A DNA stretch of 64,000 bases from an uncultured Neglectibacter sp. (lineage in GTDB: Bacteria > Bacillota > Clostridia > Oscillospirales > Acutalibacteraceae). Numbering within the stretch: position 1 is the first letter of the stretch; every line of letters starts with the position of its first letter. Below are positions 49,866 through 58,042 of this stretch, one piece after another. The notes under the pieces were generated by a model that worked only from the letters and a program-made list of their open reading frames with translations, was not told the origin of the DNA and did no database searches. The translations under genes and the position numbers were made by a program. Where the stretch lies: the NCBI GenBank assembly GCA_937958185.1, contig CALFFN010000009.1, positions 62,001-126,000 on the forward strand, read 5' to 3'.

Positions 49866-51254
49866 TTACTCAAGAGATGATTCCGGCTGTTCCTTTGCGG
49901 TTTTTTCGGGATTTTTGAACCAGTGGAGCAGGTAGATGGCAGAGGGGACCAGTCCCAGCACCCAGCCGATGGGCGCCGCCAGCCAAATGCCGATATAGCC
50001 CATGAAAAGCGGCAGCAGCACGGAAAGCCCGATTTTTGACGCCAGCTCCACAATGCTGGAAACCAGCGTGATCTTCACCTGCCCCACGCCGCGCAGGGTG
50101 GAATTGACCGCCCAGATGGAGCCCAGGGCCATAAATAAAACAGCCTGAATGCGGATCAGGGAAACAGCGGCGTTCAGTACATAGCTGTTTTCCTCCTCCA
50201 TGAAGAAGCGGGCAAGGTAGGGCGCAAAAATCAGCATGATAACGGTGGAAATGATCGCCAGCCCGCAGATCAGCTGCAAGCCCTTTTTCAAGCCTTCTTT
50301 GATGCGGTCATACAGCTTTGCGCCGAAATTCTGCCCGGAGTACACAGAGAAGGAGAAAGCCAGATTGGAGAAGGAAACCGTGGCAAGCTGCTGCACCTTG
50401 CTGCCGATGGTGTAGGCGGCTACAATGTCCGCGCCGTGGGAATTGATAACGGCGGTAATGATCATATCGCCTACACAGAGAACAGCGCTCTGTACGCACA
50501 TGGGCAGACCGAGGCGCAGGTATTCCTTGATAATTGCCATGTCAAATTTCCACGCCTCCCGGTCGGGGCAGAGCTTGGGATACTTTTTCAGCATATAAAT
50601 GCCGCTGAGCAGGGCGGAAAGGGTCTGGGAGATCACCGTCGCCCAGGCAACGCCCGCGACCCCGGCATTCAACCCCAGCACAAACGCCAGGTCCAGCACC
50701 ACGTTCAAAAGAGAGGAGAAGATCAGGAAATACAGGGGCGTTTTGGAATCGCCGATCGCCCGCAGGATCGAGGTGACGCAGTTATAGGCGGTCTGTCCAA
50801 TGCAAAGCCCGCCCACGATCTGAATGTACAGCACGGACTGGTCGATGATCTCCGGCGGCGCCTGTAACAGCTGCATGAGAAGCCTTGCGCCAAACAGGGA
50901 AACCAGCCCCAGGATCGTGCCGGCGGCAGCCGTCAAATAGAAGGCGTGGGCAACCGCCTTTTTAATGACGCCCTCCTGATGGGCGCCCTCTGCCTGAGAA
51001 ATGAGAACAGATACCGCGTTGGTCACGCCCTGACCCATCATCATCAGGAAAAAGGTGGTGGAAGCGGAAGCGCCTATCGCAGCCAGCGCGTCCAGACTGA
51101 CGTACCTGCCCACCACCCAGGTGTCCACCATGTTGTACAGCAGCTGGAAAATGCCGCCGATCCACATGGGAATGGCGAACAGCACCAGCAGCCTGGTGGG
51201 GTTGCCCTGGGTCATGTCAATGTTTTTCTGCTTTACAGTGCCATTTCTGCTCAT
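49866..51254 (-). CDS. MATE-family multidrug/Na+ exporter
   Basis: 462 residues, twelve membrane helices. MATE features: GNPTRLLVLFAIPMWIGGIFQLLYNMVDTWVVGRYVSLDALAAIGAS at the N-terminus and the half-repeat at GLPMCVQSAVLCVGDMIITAVI. It pumps cationic or amphipathic compounds using Na+ or H+. The start at 51254 has AGGAGGA 7 bases upstream (MSRNGTVKQ). It lies 47 bases downstream of the ROK regulator on the same strand and is probably in its operon. Confidence 0.93.
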   Translation of the reverse strand: MSRNGTVKQKNIDMTQGNPTRLLVLFAIPMWIGGIFQLLYNMVDTWVVGRYVSLDALAAIGASASTTFFLMMMGQGVTNAVSVLISQAEGAHQEGVIKKAVAHAFYLTAAAGTILGLVSLFGARLLMQLLQAPPEIIDQSVLYIQIVGGLCIGQTAYNCVTSILRAIGDSKTPLYFLIFSSLLNVVLDLAFVLGLNAGVAGVAWATVISQTLSALLSGIYMLKKYPKLCPDREAWKFDMAIIKEYLRLGLPMCVQSAVLCVGDMIITAVINSHGADIVAAYTIGSKVQQLATVSFSNLAFSFSVYSGQNFGAKLYDRIKEGLKKGLQLICGLAIISTVIMLIFAPYLARFFMEEENSYVLNAAVSLIRIQAVLFMALGSIWAVNSTLRGVGQVKITLVSSIVELASKIGLSVLLPLFMGYIGIWLAAPIGWVLGLVPSAIYLLHWFKNPEKTAKEQPESSLE

Positions 51255-51301
51255 AAAAAATTCCTCCTGAACCAAATAGAAATTCAAAATGTGTTTTCCT
51301 G

Positions 51302-52336
51302 TCAGAGCTCCTGTCCCTCCGGCGTTCCATGTCCTACCGGGAAAGGAAGCTGTTCCAGCGCGATCTGCTCCAAGCCTTTTTGGTAATCCGACCAGAAATC
51401 CGTTGTCAGGGAAAATTCGGGGCAGTGTTCCTCCAGCAGCTCGGAGAGCCGTTTTTCCGCCGCCCGCAGGTGCTCCTCCTGAATGTAATCGCTGGCGACC
51501 ACCAGATGGTGCGGGGCTAAAATGGTGAGATAGGGAAGAATGGTGGTAAACAGCGCGTTTATCAGCACCTCAGGCTCCTCCGGCTTCATGCGGAACCATG
51601 CAGAGCCATAGGGAAGCGGCAGCAGTTCTCCGGCAAACCGCCCTTTTCCCAAATGGAGCCGACCGTCCAGAAAAACGGCGGACCCGCCGAAGCTTCCCTG
51701 CATCAGATACAGATAGACAAGGCATTCGCCTTTTCCGATCCCGTGGCGTTTCGCGTAGCCCACGGCGGCGAGGTTCACATCATTTTCCACCTGAATGGGA
51801 ATGCCCTCCTGCTGCTGAAAATCCTCCAGCGCGGCAAGGGAGAGGTATTCTGCCTGCTTGCCCCTGTTTTTGTACAGGTATTCGCCAAAACCCACGCCCG
51901 GCAGACCGATCCCCACAGCGCCCACCGGCTGCTTGATTTCCGTGAGCCGGTGGAGATATTCCAGCGTTTCTTTCTCGTTGAGACAGGCAATGGGGCGCTC
52001 CTCCTGCCAGTGAGAATTGCCGTACAGGTCCACAAGCTCCGCCCGGAAGCGGTATTCTGTTTTCACAAAACCCACGGAGAGCAGCAGACCGTACTGCCGG
52101 CAGGCATTGTAGCTGTAGACCCCGGCAGGCCTCCCGGTGGCGGGCTGCACCTTTTTCGTTTCCAGCGCTTCGCCGTTTTCCAGCAGCTGGGAGAGCAAAC
52201 TTCCCATGGTGACGTTGCTGATCCCGGTAGCGGCACTGAGCTGCTGCCTGGTGGCGGTCCGCATTTGAAACAGGTGCTGCCGCACCAGATTCAGGTTGTG
52301 TTCCTTGACAAGCTCCGGTCGGTTGATGGACTCCAC
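51302..52336 (-). CDS. ROK-family transcriptional regulator
   Basis: 344 residues: N-terminal winged helix-turn-helix (ELVKEHNLNLVRQHLFQMRTATRQQLSAATGISNVTMGSLLSQLLENG), then a ROK sugar-kinase-like domain with GIGLPGVGFG and VENDVNLAAVGYAKRHGIG. The CxCGxxGCxE zinc motif of ROK kinases and of NagC is missing, and the ATP-binding DxGGT is not evident, so it is a pure regulator with unknown ligand. It likely controls itself and the MATE exporter through the palindrome at its promoter. Confidence 0.88.
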   Translation of the reverse strand: MESINRPELVKEHNLNLVRQHLFQMRTATRQQLSAATGISNVTMGSLLSQLLENGEALETKKVQPATGRPAGVYSYNACRQYGLLLSVGFVKTEYRFRAELVDLYGNSHWQEERPIACLNEKETLEYLHRLTEIKQPVGAVGIGLPGVGFGEYLYKNRGKQAEYLSLAALEDFQQQEGIPIQVENDVNLAAVGYAKRHGIGKGECLVYLYLMQGSFGGSAVFLDGRLHLGKGRFAGELLPLPYGSAWFRMKPEEPEVLINALFTTILPYLTILAPHHLVVASDYIQEEHLRAAEKRLSELLEEHCPEFSLTTDFWSDYQKGLEQIALEQLPFPVGHGTPEGQEL

Positions 52337-52364
52337 TGCGTCACCCTCTCTGTTATTTAGGATA

Positions 52365-52411
52365 CTTAATTAAGACAATTAAATCATAAACCCTGTTTTG
52401 CGGTTTGTCAA
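52365..52411 (-). promoter_or_regulatory. ROK-MATE operon promoter with operator palindrome
   Basis: Minus strand TTGACA (52406-52411), 17 bases, TATGAT (52383-52388). A palindrome CTTAATTAAG (52365-52374) covers the expected transcription start, a good place for repressor binding. Operator function inferred. Confidence 0.65.
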
Positions 52412-52478
52412 GAGCCAAAATAAAATTTCTCAAATAGCGCAGGGGATCAAATTTTCTCCCGGCTATTCCGTTTTCCCC

Positions 52479-52507
52479 TTGACACCGCTGTTTTCGGGCT
52501 ATATAAT
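52479..52507 (+). promoter_or_regulatory. ileS: Promoter of ileS and its T-box leader
   Basis: TTGACA (52479-52484), 17 bases, TATAAT (52502-52507), both consensus. Confidence 0.85.
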
Positions 52508-52514
52508 AGGGAGC

Positions 52515-52835
52515 AGAACCAATAGGGAAAGACTGTGACGGAGACAGGACGGGGCGCAGGAAAGCTTCAGAGAGCCGGCGGGCGGAGAGATTCGCCGTGG
52601 TGCGAGCCGGTGCGAGTAGCTGCGAAAAAAGGGCGAAAAGAATTTGCTTTTCCCGTTATCCCTCCCAAGTTGCAAGCTGAAAGGCGGTCTTTTGACCGCT
52701 CAGTAGGGGAAGCCGGCGCCCCGCCGTTATCGGGGCGGCATTCAGTGGGCGCGTTTCGCCCCGGGTGATGAACCGAAATGGGTGGTACAGCAAAGCGGAG
52801 CTTTGTCCCGGCGGGGCAGGGCTTTTTCTTTTGTC
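52515..52835 (+). ncRNA. T-box riboswitch leader of ileS
   Basis: About 320 bases from the promoter to the gene with the T-box hallmark TGGGTGGTACAGCA (52779-52792). The stem I apex pairing of CCGG with CCGG around GCGGGCGGAGAG and GCCGTGGTGCGA is seen at 52575-52612. A stem GCCCCG/CGGGGC is at 52719-52737. The terminator form pairs GCTTTGTCCC (52800) with GGGCAGGGC followed by CTTTTTC. Uncharged tRNA-Ile should favour the antiterminator. An ATC at 52658-52660 is a possible specifier, but I could not fold the RNA to prove it. Confidence 0.85.
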
Positions 52836-52868
52836 CGATTTCGGAAAATTTGAGAAAGGCGGCAGCAT

Positions 52869-55800
52869 ATGAGCAAGTACAAAGAGGTCTCCACCAACTT
52901 GAATTTTGTGGAGCGGGAGCGGGAAACGGAAAAATTCTGGCAGGAAAATCACATCTTTGAAAAGAGCATGGAGAACCGTAAGGGAGATTCCTCCTATGTG
53001 TTCTATGACGGTCCTCCCACCGCCAACGGCAGACCCCACATCGGTCATCTGCAAACCAGGGCGTTCAAGGATTTGTTCCCCCGGTTCCAGACCATGAAGG
53101 GGAACCTGGTGCCCCGCAAAGCCGGCTGGGATACCCACGGGCTCCCGGTGGAGCTGGGCGTGGAAAAGCTTTTGGGCATCAACGGCAAGGAACAGATAGA
53201 AAGCTACGGCATTGCCCCGTTCATCGAGAAATGCAAGGAAAGCGTGTGGGAATACAAGGGCATGTGGGAGGATTTTTCCAAATCCGTCGGCTTCTGGGCG
53301 GATATGGACGACCCCTACGTCACCTATGACAACAGCTTTATCGAATCCGAATGGTGGGCATTAAAGCAAATTTGGGAAAGAGGGCTGCTCTATAAGGGCT
53401 TCAAGATCGTGCCCTACTGCCCCCGCTGCGGCACGCCCCTGTCCTCCCATGAGGTGGCGCAGGGCTATAAAGACGTAAAAGAGCGCTCCGCCGTGGCAAA
53501 GTTCAAGGTAAAGGGCGAGGACGCTTTCATTCTGGCGTGGACCACCACCCCCTGGACGCTGCCCTCCAACGTGGCGCTGTGCGTCAACGCCGGGGAAGAC
53601 TATGTCAAGGTTTCCGCAAAGGGGGAAACCTACTATCTTGCCAGGGCTCTGTGCGACACTGTGTTGGGCGAGGGCGAGTACGAAATTTTGCAGGAATATA
53701 AGGGCGCTGAGCTGGAACACAAGGAATACGAGCCGCTGTTCGATTTTGTCAGCCCCAAGGAAAAATGCTGGTACGTGGTCTGCGACGATTACGTTACCCT
53801 GACCGACGGCACGGGCATCGTCCATATCGCCCCGGCGTTCGGCGAGGACGACGCCAAGGTGGGCAGGAAGTACGACCTGCCGCTGGTGCAGCTGGTGGAC
53901 GGCAAGGGCTGCATGACCGAAGAAACCAAATGGGCTGGCACCTTCTGCAAGGACGCTGACAAGCTGATCTTGCAGGACCTAGAGGACAGGGGGCTGCTGT
54001 TCTCCGCCCCGAAGTTCGAGCACAGCTATCCTTTCTGCTGGCGCTGCGACACGCCGCTGATCTACTATGCCAGAGAATCCTGGTACATCAAAATGACCGA
54101 TGTGAAGGAGGAGCTGATCGCCAATAATAACACCGTCAACTGGCTGCCGGAAAGCATCGGCAAGGGGCGGTTCGGCGACTGGCTGGAAAATCTGCAGGAT
54201 TGGGCGGTCAGCCGCAACCGTTACTGGGGCACGCCCCTGAATATCTGGGAATGCGAATGCGGGCACCGCCACGCCATCGGCAGCATTGCGGAGCTGAAAG
54301 AAATGTCTCCCAACTGCCCGGAGGATATCGAGCTGCACCGCCCCTATGTGGACGAGGTGACCATCACCTGCCCCCACTGCGGCAAGCAGATGCACCGGGT
54401 GCCGGAGGTCATCGACTGCTGGTTCGATTCCGGCTCCATGCCCTTCGCCCAGCACCATTATCCCTTTGAGAACAGGGAACTGTTCGAGCAGCAGTTCCCG
54501 GCGGATTTCATTTCGGAAGCCGTGGACCAGACCCGCGGGTGGTTCTATTCGCTGCTGGCGATTTCCACGCTGCTGTTCCACAAAGCTCCGTATAAAAACG
54601 TTCTGGTACAGGGGCTGGTGCAGGACGAGAACGGGCAGAAGATGAGCAAATCCAAGGGCAACGCCGTGGAGCCCATCGAAGCCCTGAACAAATTCGGCGC
54701 GGATTCCCTGCGCTGGTACTTCTACACCAATTCCGCCCCCTGGCTGCCCAGCCGTTTTCATGAGAAAGCGGTGGTGGAGGGGCAGAAGAAATTCTTCTCC
54801 ACTTTGTGGAACACCTATGCATTTTTTGTGCTCTATGCCAATATCGACGAATTTGACCCGACGAAATACGACCTGAACGCCTGCAAGCTCACGGTGATGG
54901 ACCGCTGGCTGCTGTCCCGGCTGAATACCGCTGTCCGCGGTGTGGACCAGAATCTGTCCGCCTATGCTGTGCCGGAAGCTGCCCGCGTGCTGCAGGATTT
55001 TGTAGACGAGCTGAGCAACTGGTACGTCCGCCGCAGCCGGGAGCGCTTCTGGGTGCAGGGCGAGACGGAGGACAAAACCGCCGCGTACATGACGCTGTAT
55101 ACCGCCCTTGTCACCACGGCAAAGCTTGCCGCTCCCATGGCGCCTTTCATGAGCGAGGAAATCTACCGCAATCTGGTGTGCTCCGTGGATAAAAATGCCC
55201 CGGAAAGCGTACATCTCTGCGATTTCCCCGTATGTGAGGAGAGCTGGGTAGACGAAAAGCTGGAAGCCGATATGGACGAGGTGCTGAAGGTAGTGGTGCT
55301 GGGGCGCGCCGCCAGGAATCTGTCCAACCGAAAGAACCGCCAGCCCCTGCAGACCCTGTATACCGACGCCGACGCAAATTTGGGCGAGCTGTATCAGGAT
55401 ATCATTCGTCAGGAGCTGAACGTGAAAGAGCTGCGCTTCCTCACCGATATGTCCGATTTTATTTCCTATACCTTCAAGCCCCAGCTCCGTCTGCTGGGTC
55501 AAAAATACGGCAAGCAGATCGGCGAGATTCGCAACGCCTTACAGCAGCTGGACGGCGGGGCAGCCAAAAAGGAGCTGGACGAAACAGGCGCTTTGCAGCT
55601 GACCCTTTCCGGCGGCGAGATCAGCCTGACCGGGGAGGAGCTGCTCATCGAGACCGCTCAAAAGGAGGGCTTTACCTCCATGTCCGACAGGGGGCTGACC
55701 GTGGTGCTGGATACCACCCTGACCGACGGGCTCATCGAAGAGGGCTTTGTCCGGGAGATCGTCAGCAAGCTCCAATCCATGCGGAAGGACGCGGGCTTTG

Positions 55801-55988
55801 TGGTCACCGACCACATCGAGGTCTACCAGGACGGCAATAAGAAGATCGCCGAAGTGCTCCACAGGAACGAAAGCGCCATTTTGGGCGATGTGCTGGGCGA
55901 AAGCTGCCATTACAATGAACTTTCCGGCTATACCGCCGAGTGGGACGTAAACGGCGAAAAGACCTCCTTCGGCGTAAAAAAAGTGTAA
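52869..55988 (+). CDS. ileS: Isoleucyl-tRNA synthetase
   Basis: 1039 residues, the long form. Class I motifs: HIGH as PTANGRPHIGHLQTR (about 51-65) and KMSKS as GQKMSKSKGNAVEP (about 590); the CP1 editing domain (WTTTPWTLPSNVALCV) hydrolyses Val-tRNA-Ile; tryptophan-rich anticodon-binding region (DELSNWYVRRSRERFW). The C-terminal part lacks the Cys4 zinc finger of E. coli IleS and is the eukaryote-like/type 2 form seen in many clostridia, which is often less sensitive to mupirocin. The assignment to type 2 is by length and my reading. Confidence 0.96.
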   Translation: MSKYKEVSTNLNFVERERETEKFWQENHIFEKSMENRKGDSSYVFYDGPPTANGRPHIGHLQTRAFKDLFPRFQTMKGNLVPRKAGWDTHGLPVELGVEKLLGINGKEQIESYGIAPFIEKCKESVWEYKGMWEDFSKSVGFWADMDDPYVTYDNSFIESEWWALKQIWERGLLYKGFKIVPYCPRCGTPLSSHEVAQGYKDVKERSAVAKFKVKGEDAFILAWTTTPWTLPSNVALCVNAGEDYVKVSAKGETYYLARALCDTVLGEGEYEILQEYKGAELEHKEYEPLFDFVSPKEKCWYVVCDDYVTLTDGTGIVHIAPAFGEDDAKVGRKYDLPLVQLVDGKGCMTEETKWAGTFCKDADKLILQDLEDRGLLFSAPKFEHSYPFCWRCDTPLIYYARESWYIKMTDVKEELIANNNTVNWLPESIGKGRFGDWLENLQDWAVSRNRYWGTPLNIWECECGHRHAIGSIAELKEMSPNCPEDIELHRPYVDEVTITCPHCGKQMHRVPEVIDCWFDSGSMPFAQHHYPFENRELFEQQFPADFISEAVDQTRGWFYSLLAISTLLFHKAPYKNVLVQGLVQDENGQKMSKSKGNAVEPIEALNKFGADSLRWYFYTNSAPWLPSRFHEKAVVEGQKKFFSTLWNTYAFFVLYANIDEFDPTKYDLNACKLTVMDRWLLSRLNTAVRGVDQNLSAYAVPEAARVLQDFVDELSNWYVRRSRERFWVQGETEDKTAAYMTLYTALVTTAKLAAPMAPFMSEEIYRNLVCSVDKNAPESVHLCDFPVCEESWVDEKLEADMDEVLKVVVLGRAARNLSNRKNRQPLQTLYTDADANLGELYQDIIRQELNVKELRFLTDMSDFISYTFKPQLRLLGQKYGKQIGEIRNALQQLDGGAAKKELDETGALQLTLSGGEISLTGEELLIETAQKEGFTSMSDRGLTVVLDTTLTDGLIEEGFVREIVSKLQSMRKDAGFVVTDHIEVYQDGNKKIAEVLHRNESAILGDVLGESCHYNELSGYTAEWDVNGEKTSFGVKKV

Positions 55989-56020
55989 GCTTCCAAAGAA
56001 AAAACCATCGGGCTGTTTTG

Positions 56021-56063
56021 AAAAGCTCCCCGGCAGGAAAAATCTTCCCGCCGGGGAGCTTTT
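56021..56063 (+). terminator. Terminator after ileS
   Basis: Perfect 14-bp stem AAAAGCTCCCCGGC / GCCGGGGAGCTTTT. The T tract is part of the stem. Confidence 0.85.
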
Positions 56064-56073
56064 GCCGCTTCAG

Positions 56074-56101
56074 TGAAACCAATTTGCTTTTTTGTTGTCT
56101 A
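56074..56101 (+). promoter_or_regulatory. Candidate ECF-type promoter for the sigma/anti-sigma operon
   Basis: TGAAACC (56074-56080), 16 bases, GTCTA (56097-56101). TGAAAC with a CGTC/GTCTA-like -10 is the ECF pattern, as opposed to TTGACA/TATAAT, of which none is seen here. It suggests that the sigma factor starts its own operon. Confidence 0.55.
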
Positions 56102-56148
56102 TAGAGGTGAAAGGCCTTTTATATTGCAGGGGAAAGGAGGGAAAAACC

Positions 56149-56709
56149 ATGACGGATCAGGAAATCATTTCCTTGTACCGGCAGCGCAGGGAAGACGCCA
56201 TAGCGGCCACGGAAGAAAAATACGGCAGCTACTGCTATGCCATTGCGTACCACATTCTGCGCAATGAAGGCGAAGCAAAAGAATGCGTCAACGACGGGTA
56301 TCTGGCTTTGTGGCAGGCGATCCCGCCGGGCTGCCCGGAGCATCTGAAGGCGTTCCTCGGCAAAACGGTTCGGAACCTGGCTTTGAACCGGGAGAAGCTT
56401 TCCCGCCGGAAAAAGCGGGGCGGCGGACAGGCGGAGCTTCTGCTTTCCGAGCTGGAGGAAAGCATTCCCGCCGTGGTAAGCGTAGAGCAGGGGGCGGAGG
56501 ACCGTGTGATCGTGCAGTGCCTGGAAAAATTCCTGTATGCCCAGCCCGAAGAAAAGCGCATGGTGTTCCTGCGCAGGTACTGGTATGCGGATTCCCTTCG
56601 GGAGATCGCCCGGGCGTACCGTATGAGCGAAGGAAAGGTAAAGTCCATGCTGTTTCGCATGAGAGAAGAATTGCGTGACACTCTCACAAAGGAAGGAGTA
56701 GAGCTATGA
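56149..56709 (+). CDS. ECF-family sigma factor
   Basis: 186 residues: region 2 (EEKYGSYCYAIAYHILRNEGEAKECVNDGYLALWQAIP, about 22-60) and region 4 (QPEEKRMVFLRRYWYADSLREIARAYRMSEGKVKSMLFRMREELRDTL), no region 3. AAAGGAGGG lies 8 bases before the ATG. The next gene overlaps by four bases (ATGA) and encodes a DUF4179 membrane protein, the usual anti-sigma partner in clostridia. Trigger unknown. Confidence 0.9.
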   Translation: MTDQEIISLYRQRREDAIAATEEKYGSYCYAIAYHILRNEGEAKECVNDGYLALWQAIPPGCPEHLKAFLGKTVRNLALNREKLSRRKKRGGGQAELLLSELEESIPAVVSVEQGAEDRVIVQCLEKFLYAQPEEKRMVFLRRYWYADSLREIARAYRMSEGKVKSMLFRMREELRDTLTKEGVEL

Positions 56710-57722
56710 ACGAAGAGATCAGGAAACGGAAAAGTGAAAAACTGCTGCGCGCCATGGGAGAAATAAACGACAGCCTGGTTTTGTCCTGCGCGCAGGAGAA
56801 GGAACCGAAAGTGCGCAGGCATAAGCCCCGCTGGGTCGTGGCGACTGTGGCGGCTGTGCTGGTGCTGGGTCTGGTGATTGGCGCCGGAGCCGCCGGCGGG
56901 GCGATCCCCGGGCTGACCGATCTGTTTTCCCCGGCCTTTTACGAATATCCGGAAGGAGCCGGACCTGAGCTGGAACTGCTGGAACAGCTGGGTCAGCCGG
57001 TGGGAGTCCGTGTGGAGGAGCAGGGGGTTGACGTCACGGTGAAATCCTTTTTGCGGGACCGCTACACCTGCGTTGCAGTGCTCAGCGTCCACAAAAAAGG
57101 GCTGGAGGGCAACGAGCTGAGTTTTGACTGGAACCGGCTGGAAATAGGCGGTTCCCGGGTCTTAGAAGGCGGCAGCGCTGCAGTAGGAAACATGACTCCC
57201 GGAGACGATGCGCTGGAGTATGTGATAACCTGGCAGGAAAAGGAGCCGATCCCTACAGGGAAGATGGAAATTACCCTGGAAAACCTGCGGCTGAATATCC
57301 ACAGACCATTCCGGGAAAAAGCCATACAGGGAGCCTGGAAGCTGGCTTTTGAAGTGGAAACGCAGGACCTGTCCCGCAGCCTGCCTGCCGGGCAGCACCC
57401 GACGATCGAAGGGGTAGAGGCTGTTTTGGAAGAGATCACGCTTTCCCCCTTATCTCTGGCGGTAAAGTACACTGTGGGAGAGGGAGTGGAGGTGTCGCGC
57501 CGGGAACTCCCGGAATTTGTCATCACCTTGAAGGACGGTACGAGGCTTTTCCATCTCTGGGATCACCCGGAAGAAGACGGTTCACTTTCAACCGCGCTTG
57601 GAATTTCGGAGCCAAACGGCGATGGCTTTCAGTGCTTTTACACAGCGGTATTCAACTGGCTGGTGCCCCTGGAGGAGATAGAGTCTTTCACCATCGAGGG
57701 AGAGACCATTCCCCTGGAATAG
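56706..57722 (+). CDS. DUF4179 membrane protein, probable anti-sigma factor
   Basis: 338 residues. Residues 1-45 are a charged cytosolic segment that would hold the sigma factor; WVVATVAAVLVLGLVIGAGAAGGA (about 44-67) is one membrane helix; the rest is an extracellular beta-rich DUF4179 domain. Translationally coupled to the sigma factor. Signal release would need proteolysis, for which RseP (this window) is a candidate; that link is inference only. Confidence 0.82.
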   Translation: MNEEIRKRKSEKLLRAMGEINDSLVLSCAQEKEPKVRRHKPRWVVATVAAVLVLGLVIGAGAAGGAIPGLTDLFSPAFYEYPEGAGPELELLEQLGQPVGVRVEEQGVDVTVKSFLRDRYTCVAVLSVHKKGLEGNELSFDWNRLEIGGSRVLEGGSAAVGNMTPGDDALEYVITWQEKEPIPTGKMEITLENLRLNIHRPFREKAIQGAWKLAFEVETQDLSRSLPAGQHPTIEGVEAVLEEITLSPLSLAVKYTVGEGVEVSRRELPEFVITLKDGTRLFHLWDHPEEDGSLSTALGISEPNGDGFQCFYTAVFNWLVPLEEIESFTIEGETIPLE

Positions 57723-57739
57723 CGGGAAAAGGAGCGAAT

Positions 57740-57779
57740 AGAAATTAGTAATGAGGAATTAGCAATGAGGAATGAAAAG
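57740..57779 (+). repeat. Tandem degenerate AATTAG-AATGAGG repeat
   Basis: Two and a half units of AATTAG(T/C)AATGAGG ending AATGAAAAG. It lies at the left edge of the composite element in this 320-base gap (57723-58042), which holds no gene. Confidence 0.6.
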
Positions 57780-57807
57780 CGGGAGACCCAGTGCCCTAAA
57801 TTGGAGC

Positions 57808-57935
57808 TTAGCGGGGTGCCCTTGTATCTCCCCTTTCAGAGGAGGTTAAGGGCAAAGGCAGACTTTCGGTCGGGACATATACTGACGAAAACCGCCCGCT
57901 ATCTTCCCGTCTTGCCCGCGGGGGCACCCCGCTAA
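57808..57935. mobile_element. 128-bp element with perfect 14-bp terminal inverted repeats (possible MITE)
   Basis: TTAGCGGGGTGCCC (57808-57821) is the exact inverse complement of GGGCACCCCGCTAA (57922-57935). The 100 bases between hold no ORF. Size, terminal repeats and setting among other repeats suggest a non-autonomous element or a long structured RNA; target-site duplications are not clear. Confidence 0.5.
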
Positions 57936-57947
57936 ACTTTCATTTAT

Positions 57948-57990
57948 CGCCCTTATCCAGCATCCAGTATCCAGTGTCCAGAATCTAAAA
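57948..57990 (-). repeat. Degenerate intergenic repeat, copy C (inverted)
   Basis: Minus strand reads TTTTAGATTCTGGACACTGG, then ATACTGGATGCTGGATAAGG and GCG, the same unit order as copy B at 35500. About four units. Confidence 0.65.
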
Positions 57991-57993
57991 CAG

Positions 57994-58030
57994 GAGCCGC
58001 CGCAAAATGCTGCATTTTGCGGCGGTTTCT
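57994..58030 (-). terminator. Terminator of the threonine aldolase gene
   Basis: CCGCCGCAAAATGC (57997-58010) with GCATTTTGCGGCGG (58012-58025), and CCTGTTTTAG on the minus strand after it. Confidence 0.75.
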
Positions 58031-58042
58031 GTTTGCTATCCT

